A stretch of 64,000 nucleotides of DNA from Alphaproteobacteria bacterium (GCA_020632925.1 JACKER010000007.1:1-64000), one strand, 5' to 3'; counted from the stretch's first letter, positions 54,501 to 63,196 are shown. The notes: generated by a model from the sequence alone, not told the origin. Numbers and translations: made by a program.

Positions 54501-57500
54501 ATCGAGCTCGGTCCGGGCATCGGCTTCGCCGCGCTCCTGGCGGCGCCCGGGCTCGAGGTGGTGGCGGCGGACCTCCGGGAGGGCAGGACGGGCCTCCTGG
54601 CGGCGGCGGGGCAGGCGTGGACCCACGGCGCTTCCGTCGTGCCCGCGCGGCTCGTCCCCCGGGTCGCTGGCCCGCCGTTGCCTGCGCCGCACCGCCGCCG
54701 TCGTCGCGCGTGGCTGCCGCTGCCCGGCGAGCGCGCTGCGGCCCCCACCTGGGACGTGCGGTGGGAGGCGGCGAGCGCCGGTGCCGCTCCGGTGGACGCG
54801 GAGGTCGTGGTCGCGACCACGCTGGCGGACGCGCTGGATCGCGTGCGCGCCGCGGTGCCGGGGAGGGCGCTCGTGTTTCGCACGTCCGGTGCGTTCACGG
54901 GCACCGACCCGGTGGCCGCGGGTCTCGATGGCTTGCTGGCCTCGGCCCGCATGGAGCACCCCGAGCTCGATCTGCGCGTGCTGGACGACGTGCCGGACGG
55001 GGAGCTCGACCGCGCGCTGGCCGTCGGCGAGCCCCGGGTGGGGTGGACCGACGGCCCGCGGGTGCCGCGCCTCGTCCCCGCCCCGCCCGGACCGCCGCTG
55101 GACCTCCGACCCGGCAGCACCTGGTGGGTGACGGGCGGAGCGGGCGCCGTCGGTCGGCGGATCGCGGAGGCGTTGCGCGCGCGCGGTGTCCGCGTGGTGG
55201 CGATCGGTCGGTCCGAATCCAGGCACATCGATGACGAATACGTAGCGATCGACGTTCGTGATCGCGACGCGATGTGCGCGCTGGTGGAGCGGGCGCGGCC
55301 CGACGGCGTGGTCCATGCGGCGGGCGTCGCGCGGGGCCAGCTCGTGCGTCAGGAGAGCGAGGAGGGGCTCGCGGAGCCATGGGGTCCCAAGGTCGACGGC
55401 GCGCGGATCCTGGCGGAGCTGCTCCCTCCAGACGTGCCGCTGGTCGTGATTGGCTCGGCCATCGGGTGGCTGGGCCGCGTGGGGCAGGCGGCCTACGGGG
55501 CGGCCAACGCCGGGGCCGAGGCGGTGGTGCGTGCACGGCGGGCCGCGGGCGGGCGCGCCTGGTCACTGCGCTACGGCCCCTGGTCGGTCGGCATGGCGGA
55601 GGACGCGGACTGGGCCGCGGACGGCGTGAGCCCGCTGACGGTGGAGCAGGGGGTCGCCGCCCTCGACCGCGCCGCGGACGGCATGCCCATGGCCGTCGAC
55701 TGGGCCGTCTTCGCCCGGCGGCACCCCGCGCCCTGGATCCCCGCGGCGCCGACGGCCCCTGCCGCGAGTGAGCTCATGGGCTGGCCCGAGCGCGAGCGTC
55801 GGCCCGAGCTGCTGCGGCGGGTGCTGGCGCTGGCGGCCTCGGTGCTGCCGCGCCCGCCCGGCCCCGACACGGGCTGGTTCGACGCCGGCGCGGACTCGAT
55901 CGCGGCCGTCGAGCTGGCGCGGCGCTTCGGCGAGGTCGTGGGGCGCGCCCTGCCCGCGACGCTGCTCTTCGATCACGGCACGCCGTCGGCCGTCGTCGAC
56001 GCGCTCCTGCCACCACCCGCGTCCGTCCCGGTCGCGTCGACCCGCGTCGACCGCGAGCCCATCGCGATCGTGGGCATGGCGCTGCGCTTCCCGGGCGCGG
56101 CCTCGCCCGACGAGCTCTGGGAGCTGCTGTCCGAACGGCGGATCTCCGTGCGCCGCGTGCCTCCCGAGCGCTGGGACGCGGACGCCTGGTACGCGCCCCA
56201 CCCGTCCCCGCCGGGCCGCGCCTACGCCACCGACGGCGGGTTCCTGGACGGGCTCGACGCCTTCGATCCGGACGCCTTCGGCATGTCCGCTCGCGAGGCC
56301 GAGCGCCTCGATCCGCAGCAGCGGCTGCTGCTCGAGCTCTCTCGCGAGGCGCTGGAGCGCGCTGGCCACCTGGTGGCCGATCTGCGGGGCAGCCGCACGG
56401 GCGCCTGGTTCGGCATCGCCGACCGGGGCTGGGCGCACCGCTTCCGGGCCACGGGCGCGCCGCTCTACCCCGACGCCTGGGCGGGGACGGGGACCGAGCC
56501 GGCCTTCGCCGCCGGGCGGGTGGCGCACGCGCTGGGGCTGCGCGGTCCGGCGGTCGCGCTCGACACGACGTGCTCGTCCACGCTGGTGGCGGTGCACCTG
56601 GCGGCGCGCGCGCTCCGGGACGGCGACTGCGACCGGGCGCTCGCGGGCGGCGTCGCGCTGCAGTGGCTCCCCGACGACACCGCCTACCTGTGCTCGCTGG
56701 GCGCGCTGTCCCCGACGGGCCGCTGCCACGTGTTCGACGCGAAGGCCGACGGGTACGTCCGTTCCGAGGGCTGCGGGGTGTTCGTGCTCCGGCGGCTCTC
56801 GGACGCGGAGCGCGACGGCGACGAGATCCTCGGCGTACTCCACGGGTCGGCCGTCGACCACGACGGCGCGTCCGGCGGGCTCACGGTGCCGAGCGGCGAG
56901 GCGCAGCGGCTCGTGTTGCGCCAGGCGCTCGCGGACGCTGGCGCCGAGCCGTCGCGCGTGGCGTACCTCGAGGCGCACGGGACGGGCACGCGGCTGGGGG
57001 ACCCGATCGAGGTCTCGGCCGCGCGCGAGGTCTATGGCGACCGCGACGAGCCGCTGCTGATCGGCGCGATCAAGGCCAACCTGGGACACGCGGAGCTGGC
57101 GGCGGGGGCGGCCTCGCTGGCGAAGGCGCTGCTCGCGCTGGGGCGAGGCGTGGTTCCTCCGCAGCCGGTCCCGGTGGAGCCGAGCCCCGAGCTCGACCTG
57201 CGCGGGCTGCGCATCGTCCAACAGGCCACCCCGCTCGGCCCCGACGCGCTCGTGGCGGTCTCGGGCTTCGGCCTGTCGGGCACCAACGCGCACCTCGTGC
57301 TCGGACCACCCCCGCGGGTGGAGCGCGCCGTACCGACGCCCTCCGCCCGTCCGGTGACGCTGCTGGCGGTCTCGGGCTCGACGCCGGCGGCCGTGGGTGC
57401 CCGGGTGGACCAGCTGCTGGCGCTCGGTGCCCCGCTGCCCGACGTGGCGGCCGCCGCGCACCGGGTGGCGCCGGGTCCGTGGCGCGCGGCGGTGGTCGTC

Positions 57501-60059
57501 GCCGACGCGGGCGAGCGCCCCGCCGTGGTGCCGCACCGGCCGGTGGGTGCCCCGCGCGTGGGCTTCCTGTACTCGGGGCAAGGGACGCAGCACGCCGGCA
57601 TGGGGCTCGCGCTGGACGCCGCGTCTCCCACCTTCCGCAGCGCGCTCGACGCCTGCGCCGCGGTCCTCGACCCGCTCCTCGGACGGCCGCTCCGCGAGCT
57701 GCTCGCGGACGACGAGGCGCTCGGTCGCACGGCCGTGACCCAGCCCGCGCTGTTCGCCGTGCTGTGGGCGAAGACGGTGTTGCTGCGCTCGCTGGGCCTG
57801 GAGCCGACGGTCGTGGCGGGGCACTCCCTGGGGGAGCTCGTGGCCGCCACGGTGGCGGGGAGCTGGGCGCTGGAGGACGCGCTGCGGCTGGTGGCGGCCC
57901 GCGGCCGGTGGATGGAGGAGCGCGCGCTCCCGGGGCTGATGGCCGCCGTCCAGCTGGCGAGAGAGGACGTGAGCCCTGCACTCACGTCGGGTTGCGAGGT
58001 CGCGGCGGTCAACGCGACGGACGAGGTCGTGATCGCCGGACCCCAGGACGCCGTGCGCGCCACACTGGCGGCGCTGCCGCCGGGGACGCGGGTGACGGAG
58101 CTGCCGGTGGGGCGCCCGTTCCACTCGTCCTGCGTGGACCCGATGCTCGCGGGATGGGAGGCGGAGGTGGCGGCGCTCCCGTCGCGAGCGCCCGAGCTGC
58201 GCTGGGTGAGCCTGCTCGACGGGGAGGAGGTCGCCGAGGCGCCGCCGGCCTCCTTCTGGCGTCGGCACGCCCGGGAGCCCGTGCGCGTCGATCTCGCCGC
58301 CAGGCACCTCGCGGGGCTCGGGGTGGATCTGTGGCTCGATCTCGGCCCGCACCCGGCGCTGCTGGGACTGCTCCGACGGGCGGAGGTCGAGGGTCGCTTC
58401 GCGGCGACGGAGCGTCGTGGTGGCGAGGCCTGGCGCGAGCTCGCCAGCGCCGTGGGCGCCGCCTGGGAGGTCGGGCTGCCGGTGGATCTGCAGGCCTGGG
58501 AGGAGGGGCGGACGACGACGCGGATCCCGCTGCCACCGACCCCGCTCGATCGGCGCCGCTGCTGGCCGGAGGAGCCCCTCCCGCGCGCGCCGTCGTACCG
58601 CGTGGCGCTGGTGCCCGCGCCCAACGCGGAGCCGGTGGCGGTCGAGCGCGTCGCGCCCGAGGGCGCCTCGCTGACGGACCGTGTGCTGTCGCTGGCGCGC
58701 GTCACGGGGGGCGCCGTGGTCGTGGACGGCGCGGACGAGGAGGCCTGGGCGCTGGTGGCGGCAGCTCGTTGCCTGCGCTTCGAGCGGCCCGCGGCACCGC
58801 CGCGCGTGTGGTGGGGTGCCCCCGTCGAGGGCGCCGTCCCGAGCGAGCCCGAGGTCTGGTGGCGAGATGGGCGGCCGCACGTCCCCCGCTTGCAGGCGTT
58901 CCACCCGGTGGCCGCCGAGCCGTCGTTCTCGGGGACCTGGTGGGTCACGGGCGGGCTCGGTGGGGTCGGGCTGCACGTCGCCGGCTGGCTGTGTGAGCGC
59001 GGTGCAGGGCGCCTGGTGCTGGTCTCGCGCCACCCGCGCGACCCCGAGGACCCGCGGCTGGCCCGGTGGCGGGCGCGGGGCGTGGAGGTCGTGGTGGTCG
59101 CTGCCGACGTCGCCGACGGGGCGGCCCTGCGACCCTGGCTCGAGCGCTTCCCGCCGGACGGCGTGGTGCACGCGGCCGGCGCCACGCGGCCTGCGGACCT
59201 CGACGAGCTCGATCGGAGCACGGTGGACGAGGTCCTGCGCGCGAAGGTGGAGGGGGCGCGCGTGCTCGACGCGTGGCTCGGGGACCGCCCGCTCCAGGCG
59301 TTCGTGCTGGTCTCCTCGGTGGCGTCGGTGTGGGGGAGCCGTCGCCTGGTGCCCTACGCGGCGGCGAACGGCTGGCTCGACGGGCTCGCCGAGCGCCGGC
59401 ACGCGCGCGGGCGGACGGCGGTGTCCGTGTCCTTCGGGCCGTGGGGCGGCGGCGGCATGGTGGACGCCGGTCGCGCCGAGGAGCTAGCGCGCGCGGGCCT
59501 CGCGCTGCTCGAGCCGGGGGACGCCCTCCGCGCGCTGGGGGACGTGATCGCGTCCGGGGTGCCGCGCGCCGTGATCGCTCGGGTGGACCTGCCGCGCCTG
59601 GTGGGGGCGTTGTCGACGGCGGGCCCGCAGCCGCTGTTCGACGACCTGCTGCCGCCGCCCCCGACGGTGGCCTCCGCTCCGACGCCTGCCAGACCCGCCG
59701 ACCCGCTGGTGGTCATCACGGCCCTGGCCCGCCAGGTCCTGCGTCTCGCGCCGGACCGTCCGCTGCCCCCGGACCTCCCGTTGGCCGATCTCGGGTTCGA
59801 CTCGCTGATGGCGACGGAGCTCAAGGCGGGCCTGCTCGCCGAGGGGGTCGATGTGCCGCTCGGCAGGCTGCTCGCCGGGCCCTCGGTCGAGGAGCTCGCG
59901 CGGATGGCCGGCGCGCGTACGAGCGTTCCCGAGCCCCCGGCCGCGGCGGAGGCGGTGGAGGCCGGGGAGCCCGCGCCGGACCGGCTCCTCTGGTGGACGC
60001 ACCTCGCCGCCGTGGTCGTCGGCATCGCCCTGGCGAGCGGCGTCTGGGCGCTGCTGTAG
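48546..60059 (+). CDS. Three-module type I polyketide synthase with C-terminal transmembrane segment
   Basis: 3,837 residues. Module 1: KS (C173 in TACSSS), AT (S593 in GHSVGE; HAFHS suggests malonyl), KR (NADPH loop GGSGHLG near 953; Tyr near 1053) and ACP (S1196 in GLDSV). Module 2: KS (C1410), AT (S1818, HAFHS), KR (GGAGAVG near 2193; Y2317) and ACP (S2451 in GADSI). Module 3: KS (C2676 in TTCSST), AT (S3094; unusual GRPFHS), KR (GGLGGVG near 3467; Y3604) and ACP (S3753 in GFDSL). There is no loading domain, DH, ER or thioesterase. The last 24 residues (3814-3837) form a hydrophobic helix. Starter supply and product release must come from elsewhere. It starts 2 bp after the vWA gene. Confidence 0.93.
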   Translation: MARGDGVIALVGVGCRLPGGVADLRGARRLFAEGRDVVGEGPARWRVAERTPSGRPVPREGAFLDEVDRFDAELFGLSAREATALDPQQRLVLEQSWAALEHAGIAPDSLDGARASVTLGMGLTDWERRTLSSGEPSRLDAWTGTGVFDSVAAGRVAYALGLRGPAMAVHTACSSSLVALHLAVRQLRAGEVDLALAGGVNLLLAPEPSVVFAEMGALSTSGRCRTFDADADGYVRGEAVVMLVLERLHDALRHGHRVLATVLGTAVNQDGRTHTLTAPSPRAQADVIREALHDARLSPDEVGYVEAHGTGTPLGDPIEIEGLSAAFAGGSTPLYVGSAKTVCGHTEAAAGAVGVLRALTALDGRVPPHLHLRTPSPRLATAGTRLVPGGGGQDWDARFAGVSSFGLSGTNAHVVLGRGTAPEHTTVRGPVLVGLSGATAEAVAARARQVAAAVDDGQPLVEVARAATEGRAALRYRAFRVVEEGDALDGDWPVTGVRSARPVVWAFGGQGSQVAGAGRALHEAYPVFREAVEQVDALAVEEGADGVLRALLDPDAPVDETSVAQPALFALGFGLAALLRSFGLVPDAVLGHSVGELVAATVASAIDLPDAVRLVVARGRLLGALPTGGVMVALRCSEDALRTVLPAGAPVDLAAVNGPEDVVVSGAADAVDAVLRALPGVEHTRLRVSHAFHSPLVDAAVGPLREVAATLGLRAPAVPLYSTLTGAACDAALADPDHWARHLRAPVRFADAVRAATEDGLSDFVELGARRVLAPVGLRAAPTSRWWTALREGADELRGVAELLGELFVAGHRPVVGTSYRGGARGELPSYPFARTRYWLEPVAAPGAVRAAFAVEEEELPPVPTERTEGVRVVEDPVLGQAAAGRLATERLAGAAPRLVIVPPGGDPRPALGLDEDEVRIDDEGRILAPRLVTDGTLLPPVRLDPTLPVLVTGGSGHLGRALVEALTRAGAGRVVVASRSGGRQVDVADPEAVAALASEPWGAVIHAAGRVEDPWPVKVDALRVLAERLPPEVPLVAVGSVAGWWGSPGLADYGAANRAMEALIAARRRAGGRGAVAVLGPIAGGGLVSAEELAGFARSGVGALPVEEAAVGVVAALGASRTLVFGRFDLERLVPVLEARGRRSLWDRVRPRAPVVAPAPVADVRAVVVREVRAVLGRASGPDPTVGLFELGLDSVLAVELAERLQRALGRPVAPTAAFDHPTVDALVAALSGAVAVPEAPRSRRADDPPVVVGFACRLPGAADADALWALLRDGVDAVGPVPSDRWSVADWPDTPREGGFLADVAGFDAAAFGMGHAEAAHLDPQQRLLLELAEEALGHAGIAPDTLEGERGAVMVGIGRSEYWDRDRDPAADGYAWAGTGNDTSFAAGRLAHALGLRGPAMAVNTACSSSLVALHLASRALRDGEAELALVGGANVLASPEAGAWLRRVGALSPTGRCRSFSADADGYVRGEGAVVLVLEPMSRARRLGHRVWAVVAGTAVGHDGRSGGLTVPSARAQEEVQRAALADAGLDPGDVDVLEAHGTGTPLGDPIELGAVSRVHAGRSRPLLVSALKTRIGHVEAAAGLAGTLAQVLAMARGTVPPLLHCDAPNPALPEGPWELVRAAVPWPEREGPRVAAVSSFGLSGTGAHVVLLSGDPEPEVPADGAAALLVASSHDEEALAVDLAALADAGPAVASALARARSSRAIRVAAVGGLAQLRAAVPRRATPGLRVGFVCAGQGLALPPLASSLDEPTFRAAFEEVVGAHPDLRQVLLAGGELDDAEVAQPALVALALVFARWWRSVGVEPVVVAGHSLGELAAAAVAGSLSAEDALRFATERGSACARLAGEGAMVALRATPDEVSAALAGRSDVALAAVNGPGRVVLAGPRAALEALVASLGDRGPAWLRTTHAFHSASMDPVVPEVRQLASALAHASPAIPLLTGLTGLTVTPDAEHWARHLREPVRFDRVLHGLAERCDLVIELGPGIGFAALLAAPGLEVVAADLREGRTGLLAAAGQAWTHGASVVPARLVPRVAGPPLPAPHRRRRRAWLPLPGERAAAPTWDVRWEAASAGAAPVDAEVVVATTLADALDRVRAAVPGRALVFRTSGAFTGTDPVAAGLDGLLASARMEHPELDLRVLDDVPDGELDRALAVGEPRVGWTDGPRVPRLVPAPPGPPLDLRPGSTWWVTGGAGAVGRRIAEALRARGVRVVAIGRSESRHIDDEYVAIDVRDRDAMCALVERARPDGVVHAAGVARGQLVRQESEEGLAEPWGPKVDGARILAELLPPDVPLVVIGSAIGWLGRVGQAAYGAANAGAEAVVRARRAAGGRAWSLRYGPWSVGMAEDADWAADGVSPLTVEQGVAALDRAADGMPMAVDWAVFARRHPAPWIPAAPTAPAASELMGWPERERRPELLRRVLALAASVLPRPPGPDTGWFDAGADSIAAVELARRFGEVVGRALPATLLFDHGTPSAVVDALLPPPASVPVASTRVDREPIAIVGMALRFPGAASPDELWELLSERRISVRRVPPERWDADAWYAPHPSPPGRAYATDGGFLDGLDAFDPDAFGMSAREAERLDPQQRLLLELSREALERAGHLVADLRGSRTGAWFGIADRGWAHRFRATGAPLYPDAWAGTGTEPAFAAGRVAHALGLRGPAVALDTTCSSTLVAVHLAARALRDGDCDRALAGGVALQWLPDDTAYLCSLGALSPTGRCHVFDAKADGYVRSEGCGVFVLRRLSDAERDGDEILGVLHGSAVDHDGASGGLTVPSGEAQRLVLRQALADAGAEPSRVAYLEAHGTGTRLGDPIEVSAAREVYGDRDEPLLIGAIKANLGHAELAAGAASLAKALLALGRGVVPPQPVPVEPSPELDLRGLRIVQQATPLGPDALVAVSGFGLSGTNAHLVLGPPPRVERAVPTPSARPVTLLAVSGSTPAAVGARVDQLLALGAPLPDVAAAAHRVAPGPWRAAVVVADAGERPAVVPHRPVGAPRVGFLYSGQGTQHAGMGLALDAASPTFRSALDACAAVLDPLLGRPLRELLADDEALGRTAVTQPALFAVLWAKTVLLRSLGLEPTVVAGHSLGELVAATVAGSWALEDALRLVAARGRWMEERALPGLMAAVQLAREDVSPALTSGCEVAAVNATDEVVIAGPQDAVRATLAALPPGTRVTELPVGRPFHSSCVDPMLAGWEAEVAALPSRAPELRWVSLLDGEEVAEAPPASFWRRHAREPVRVDLAARHLAGLGVDLWLDLGPHPALLGLLRRAEVEGRFAATERRGGEAWRELASAVGAAWEVGLPVDLQAWEEGRTTTRIPLPPTPLDRRRCWPEEPLPRAPSYRVALVPAPNAEPVAVERVAPEGASLTDRVLSLARVTGGAVVVDGADEEAWALVAAARCLRFERPAAPPRVWWGAPVEGAVPSEPEVWWRDGRPHVPRLQAFHPVAAEPSFSGTWWVTGGLGGVGLHVAGWLCERGAGRLVLVSRHPRDPEDPRLARWRARGVEVVVVAADVADGAALRPWLERFPPDGVVHAAGATRPADLDELDRSTVDEVLRAKVEGARVLDAWLGDRPLQAFVLVSSVASVWGSRRLVPYAAANGWLDGLAERRHARGRTAVSVSFGPWGGGGMVDAGRAEELARAGLALLEPGDALRALGDVIASGVPRAVIARVDLPRLVGALSTAGPQPLFDDLLPPPPTVASAPTPARPADPLVVITALARQVLRLAPDRPLPPDLPLADLGFDSLMATELKAGLLAEGVDVPLGRLLAGPSVEELARMAGARTSVPEPPAAAEAVEAGEPAPDRLLWWTHLAAVVVGIALASGVWALL

Positions 60060-60075
60060 CGGCCGCTCTCGCGAG

Positions 60076-61611
60076 CTACTGCATCACGAACGGGTACGTG
60101 ATCGCGGTGCCCTTGCTGGCCGCCGGGAAGCGGATGCTCGCGATCGCACGGCCGAGGCAGGCCTCGAGCTCGGTCCCCCGGTACTGCTGCTGCAGCAGCG
60201 TCACGCCGGTCGCCTGGCCGCCGGGGGAGATCGTGAACTTCGCGTCCACGCGCGGCGGGAGCGCTCCGGCCTTGAACAACGGCACGAAGCACTTCTTGAC
60301 CTCGATGTTGTTCGACACCATCACGTGCACCGCCTCGATCGGCACTGTCTCCATCTGGGCCGGAGCGGGCGCGGGCGGAGGGGCCATCGGGGCCGGAGCC
60401 ACCGGCATCGGCGCGGGCGCGATGGGCTGTGGCGTGGGCTGCGGGCGGGAGGGCTGGGGCTTGGGGCGCGTCGGCTGCGGGCGCGGGCGCGACGGCTCGG
60501 GGACCGCCGGCTCCGGCTCGACGGGGGGCGGCTCGACGACGGGCTGGGTGTCCGGGGTCGGGGTGTTCGACACCGACGCCAGCGTGTTGGTCCCGCCGGT
60601 CGGGACGGCCATGCCCGCCAGCGCGCCCTGATCGGAGAAGTTGATCGCCTCGACCGCGCGCTCCACGCCCCACTTCGTGCCCACGAGCAGCGAGGCCATG
60701 ACGACCGCCACCATGAACCCGAGGACCACGGAGAGCAGCGTCTGGGCGGGCTTGCGGCCGCGTCCGCCGGTGATGAGCACCAGGAACGAGAGCACCCCGC
60801 CGCCGAAGGTCATGGCGAGGCCGAACCACATCACGAGCGCGTGGTTCCAGATCGAGAGCACCGACAGCAGCACGCTGCCCATCAGCGCCATCGACGTGCC
60901 AAGCAGGGCCCAGTTCAGGTCCCCCGCGGGATCGTGCGCCATCGGCGCGTACGCCGCGACGGGCGGCGGCATCGGGGTCGCCGTGCGCGGGTACGCCGAG
61001 CCGGGGGTCTGACGCTGCGGCGGGGGGGCCGGCGTGCGCCGCTGGGGCGGAGGCGCGGGCGTCCGCCGGACCGGCGGGTTCGAGGGGGGCGCGTGGTAGG
61101 ACGCGGGCGCTGGCGTCTGCGACCGGCGCGGCGGCGGCAGCGAGGCCGGTCCGCCTTGCGGCGGGCGCGCGGGCGGGCGCTCCTTGTGCGTCACCTGCTC
61201 GGACGGCGGCACGGACGAGCGGATGTGCGTCACCACGTCGGGCTCGTACTCCGGCTGCCCGTAGGGGGTCGCGTACGGATCGTGCGCCTGCAGCGTGTCG
61301 CCCGACCGCGGCGCCATCATCGGCGTCTCCATGTGGACGTCGTCGGAGACCACCGGTCCGCTCGGCGCGCGGCCGGGCAACGTCGACTCGTGCTCGTCGT
61401 CGCGGTGCGAGGCCATGCGCGGGGGCGCGCCGACCGGCGTGGGCGGCACGGCCGTGACCAGCGTGCGCTCCTCCGGATCGGCGTTCGGCTTGGGACGGGG
61501 GATGAGCATGCGATGGCCGCAGTTGCGGCACGTCGCCTTGTTCACCGCCTTGGTGAGCTTGTCGTCGGGGACCTTGTACACCGCACGACAGTTGTCGCAG
61601 ACGACCTTCAT
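60076..61611 (-). CDS. Zinc-ribbon membrane protein with AgmX/PglI-type C-terminal domain
   Basis: 511 residues. An MJ0042-type zinc ribbon at the N-terminus (C5, C8, C28, C31 in CDNC and CRNC) is followed by a long Pro/Ala-rich linker, several hydrophobic segments (about 235-310), and another Pro-rich linker. The C-terminal domain (about 430-511) includes KKCFVPLFKAGALPPRVDAKF and resembles the AgmX/PglI C-terminal region, which is TonB-like. AgmX-type proteins are tied to gliding motility in myxobacteria. This supports the taxonomic guess. Convergent with the PKS gene. Confidence 0.8.
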   Translation of the reverse strand: MKVVCDNCRAVYKVPDDKLTKAVNKATCRNCGHRMLIPRPKPNADPEERTLVTAVPPTPVGAPPRMASHRDDEHESTLPGRAPSGPVVSDDVHMETPMMAPRSGDTLQAHDPYATPYGQPEYEPDVVTHIRSSVPPSEQVTHKERPPARPPQGGPASLPPPRRSQTPAPASYHAPPSNPPVRRTPAPPPQRRTPAPPPQRQTPGSAYPRTATPMPPPVAAYAPMAHDPAGDLNWALLGTSMALMGSVLLSVLSIWNHALVMWFGLAMTFGGGVLSFLVLITGGRGRKPAQTLLSVVLGFMVAVVMASLLVGTKWGVERAVEAINFSDQGALAGMAVPTGGTNTLASVSNTPTPDTQPVVEPPPVEPEPAVPEPSRPRPQPTRPKPQPSRPQPTPQPIAPAPMPVAPAPMAPPPAPAPAQMETVPIEAVHVMVSNNIEVKKCFVPLFKAGALPPRVDAKFTISPGGQATGVTLLQQQYRGTELEACLGRAIASIRFPAASKGTAITYPFVMQ

Positions 61612-61708
61612 CCGCTGCTCCCCAGAAGGTCCCCCATCTACCGGTGCCGGCCCCGTCTCGCAACGGCCCTTCGCGGGCTCTTGACGGGTGCGGTCGCTGG
61701 CGAGGCCG

Positions 61709-62320
61709 TCAGAGGAAGCGCTCGATCGCCCGGTGCAGGTCGAGTCGATCGACGAGGTCCGACAGATAATCGGCGTTCTCGCTGTCCCAGATCACGAGCG
61801 GCGAGTGGTTCCAGCCGCCGATCCACTCCTCGTACAGGCCGTTGAGGCGCCGGAGGTACGTGACCGGGATGTCCTGCTCGCTCGGACGCCCGCGCTGGCG
61901 GATGCGGGAGCGGATGGCCCGCACCGAGCACCGCAGGTGGATCATGAGATCCGGCGGACGGAGGCTCTGCTTCATCGCCTCGTAGAGCTCGAGGTACGTC
62001 GAGAAGTCGCGCTTCGAGATCTTCCGGCTGCGCGCGAGGTAGGTCGCGAAGATCTCGGCGTCCTCGTAGATCGTGCGATCCATGACGAACGTGCCGGGCG
62101 CAGCCTCGAGATCCTGGTGCAACCGGAACTTCCGCGCCAGGAAGAACACCTGGCTGTGGAAGGCCCAGCGGTCCATGTCGGCGTAGAAGTCGTCGAGGTA
62201 GGGGTTGTCGCCGAACGGCTCGTAGACCGGGACGATGCCGTACCGCTCGGTCAGGTACCGGACCAGGGTCGTCTTGCCGACGCCGATGTTCCCCGACACC
62301 GCGACGAACCTGTCGGCCAC
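61709..62320 (-). CDS. Deoxynucleoside kinase
   Basis: 203 residues from a GTG with GGAGG 4 bp upstream. P-loop GNIGVGKTT (10-18), the substrate-site E in YEPFGDNPYLDDFY, the MDRTIYEDAEIF motif and the lid region RIRQRGRPSEQD near 145-155 fit the dCK/dGK family. It phosphorylates deoxynucleosides in nucleotide salvage. Same strand as the AgmX-like gene downstream. Confidence 0.92.
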   Translation of the reverse strand: MADRFVAVSGNIGVGKTTLVRYLTERYGIVPVYEPFGDNPYLDDFYADMDRWAFHSQVFFLARKFRLHQDLEAAPGTFVMDRTIYEDAEIFATYLARSRKISKRDFSTYLELYEAMKQSLRPPDLMIHLRCSVRAIRSRIRQRGRPSEQDIPVTYLRRLNGLYEEWIGGWNHSPLVIWDSENADYLSDLVDRLDLHRAIERFL

Positions 62321-62423
62321 CGGACCTCCCCGCGCCCCGTTCACACGCGACCGCCGCGACAGCCACCCCGATCCGATCGAAGATGCGGGCCGCGGACACG
62401 TCGATGGCGGACCGGAGGGCGGG

Positions 62424-63194
62424 ATGTGGTGGTGGACGGCGGCTCTGGCGGCGGAAGGGGATCCCGAGACCCCCGCGCCGGAGCCGGAGGAGCCCGAGGT
62501 GATCGAGATCAGCGCCCCCGAAGAGGAGCTCGGGAGCGCGATCGAGGGCATCGACGACGTCCACGCCGAGGTGAAGCTCGGGCCGCAGCTCGAGGACTGG
62601 GTGCCGCTGCCAGGGAACCTGGTCCGCGGCCGCTTCGTCGTCCGTCCGTTGCTGGGGGCCGAGGGCGCGCAGGGGCGGTTCGCGGTCACCGCCGGGGCGG
62701 CGCTGGGCCACCAGTGGTGGACGCTCGGTGACGGGCCGGTGGGCGCCGGGGGCGAGGAGCTGGTACGGGTGAGCGCTCCGATCGGCGGGTTGAAGGGACG
62801 CCGGGTGGACGCGGAGATCGTCGGTGGTCCGTGGGTGGGTCCGATCGGGCTGCGCGTCGGGCCGACGCTGACCTGGGATCGGCTGGACCCCGGCGGCGAC
62901 CTGCCGGTGCTCGAGGACGCCGTCCTCGTCGGTGGCCTCGTGGACCTGTCCGCCATGCTCGGGCCCGTCGTGCTGACCGCGGGGCTGCAGCCGGCGTGGG
63001 TGGTGGGCGGGGAGCGCGTCGGCGCGGATCCGGAGGCCGTGCCGCTGCCCGTGCTCGGGGACGAGACGACCTGGCGCGCGGGGGTCGGCCTGATCGGCGA
63101 CCACCTGGAGCTGTTGCTGGGGGCGGCGCTCCGCGAGACCGCGATCGGACCCATCGGCGAGGGGACGCTCGGCCTGCGGGTGAGGCTGCTGTGA
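62424..63194 (+). CDS. Predicted secreted/outer-membrane protein
   Basis: 256 residues with GGAGGGCGGG before the ATG. The N-terminus MWWWTAALAAEGD reads like a short signal peptide, then an acidic linker. The rest alternates Gly, Val and Leu in beta-strand pattern (RGRFVVRPLLGAEGAQGRFAVTAGAAL and so on), ending TLGLRVRLL, like an outer-membrane beta-barrel. No family name recognised. Its stop lies 2 bp from the stop of the convergent ParA gene. Confidence 0.6.
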   Translation: MWWWTAALAAEGDPETPAPEPEEPEVIEISAPEEELGSAIEGIDDVHAEVKLGPQLEDWVPLPGNLVRGRFVVRPLLGAEGAQGRFAVTAGAALGHQWWTLGDGPVGAGGEELVRVSAPIGGLKGRRVDAEIVGGPWVGPIGLRVGPTLTWDRLDPGGDLPVLEDAVLVGGLVDLSAMLGPVVLTAGLQPAWVVGGERVGADPEAVPLPVLGDETTWRAGVGLIGDHLELLLGAALRETAIGPIGEGTLGLRVRLL

Positions 63195-63196
63195 GG

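Noticed and set aside
55205..55265. Foreign insertion inside KR2 because of an A/T-richer patch
   Set aside because: The reading frame and domain pattern continue without break; the patch is only about 60 bp.
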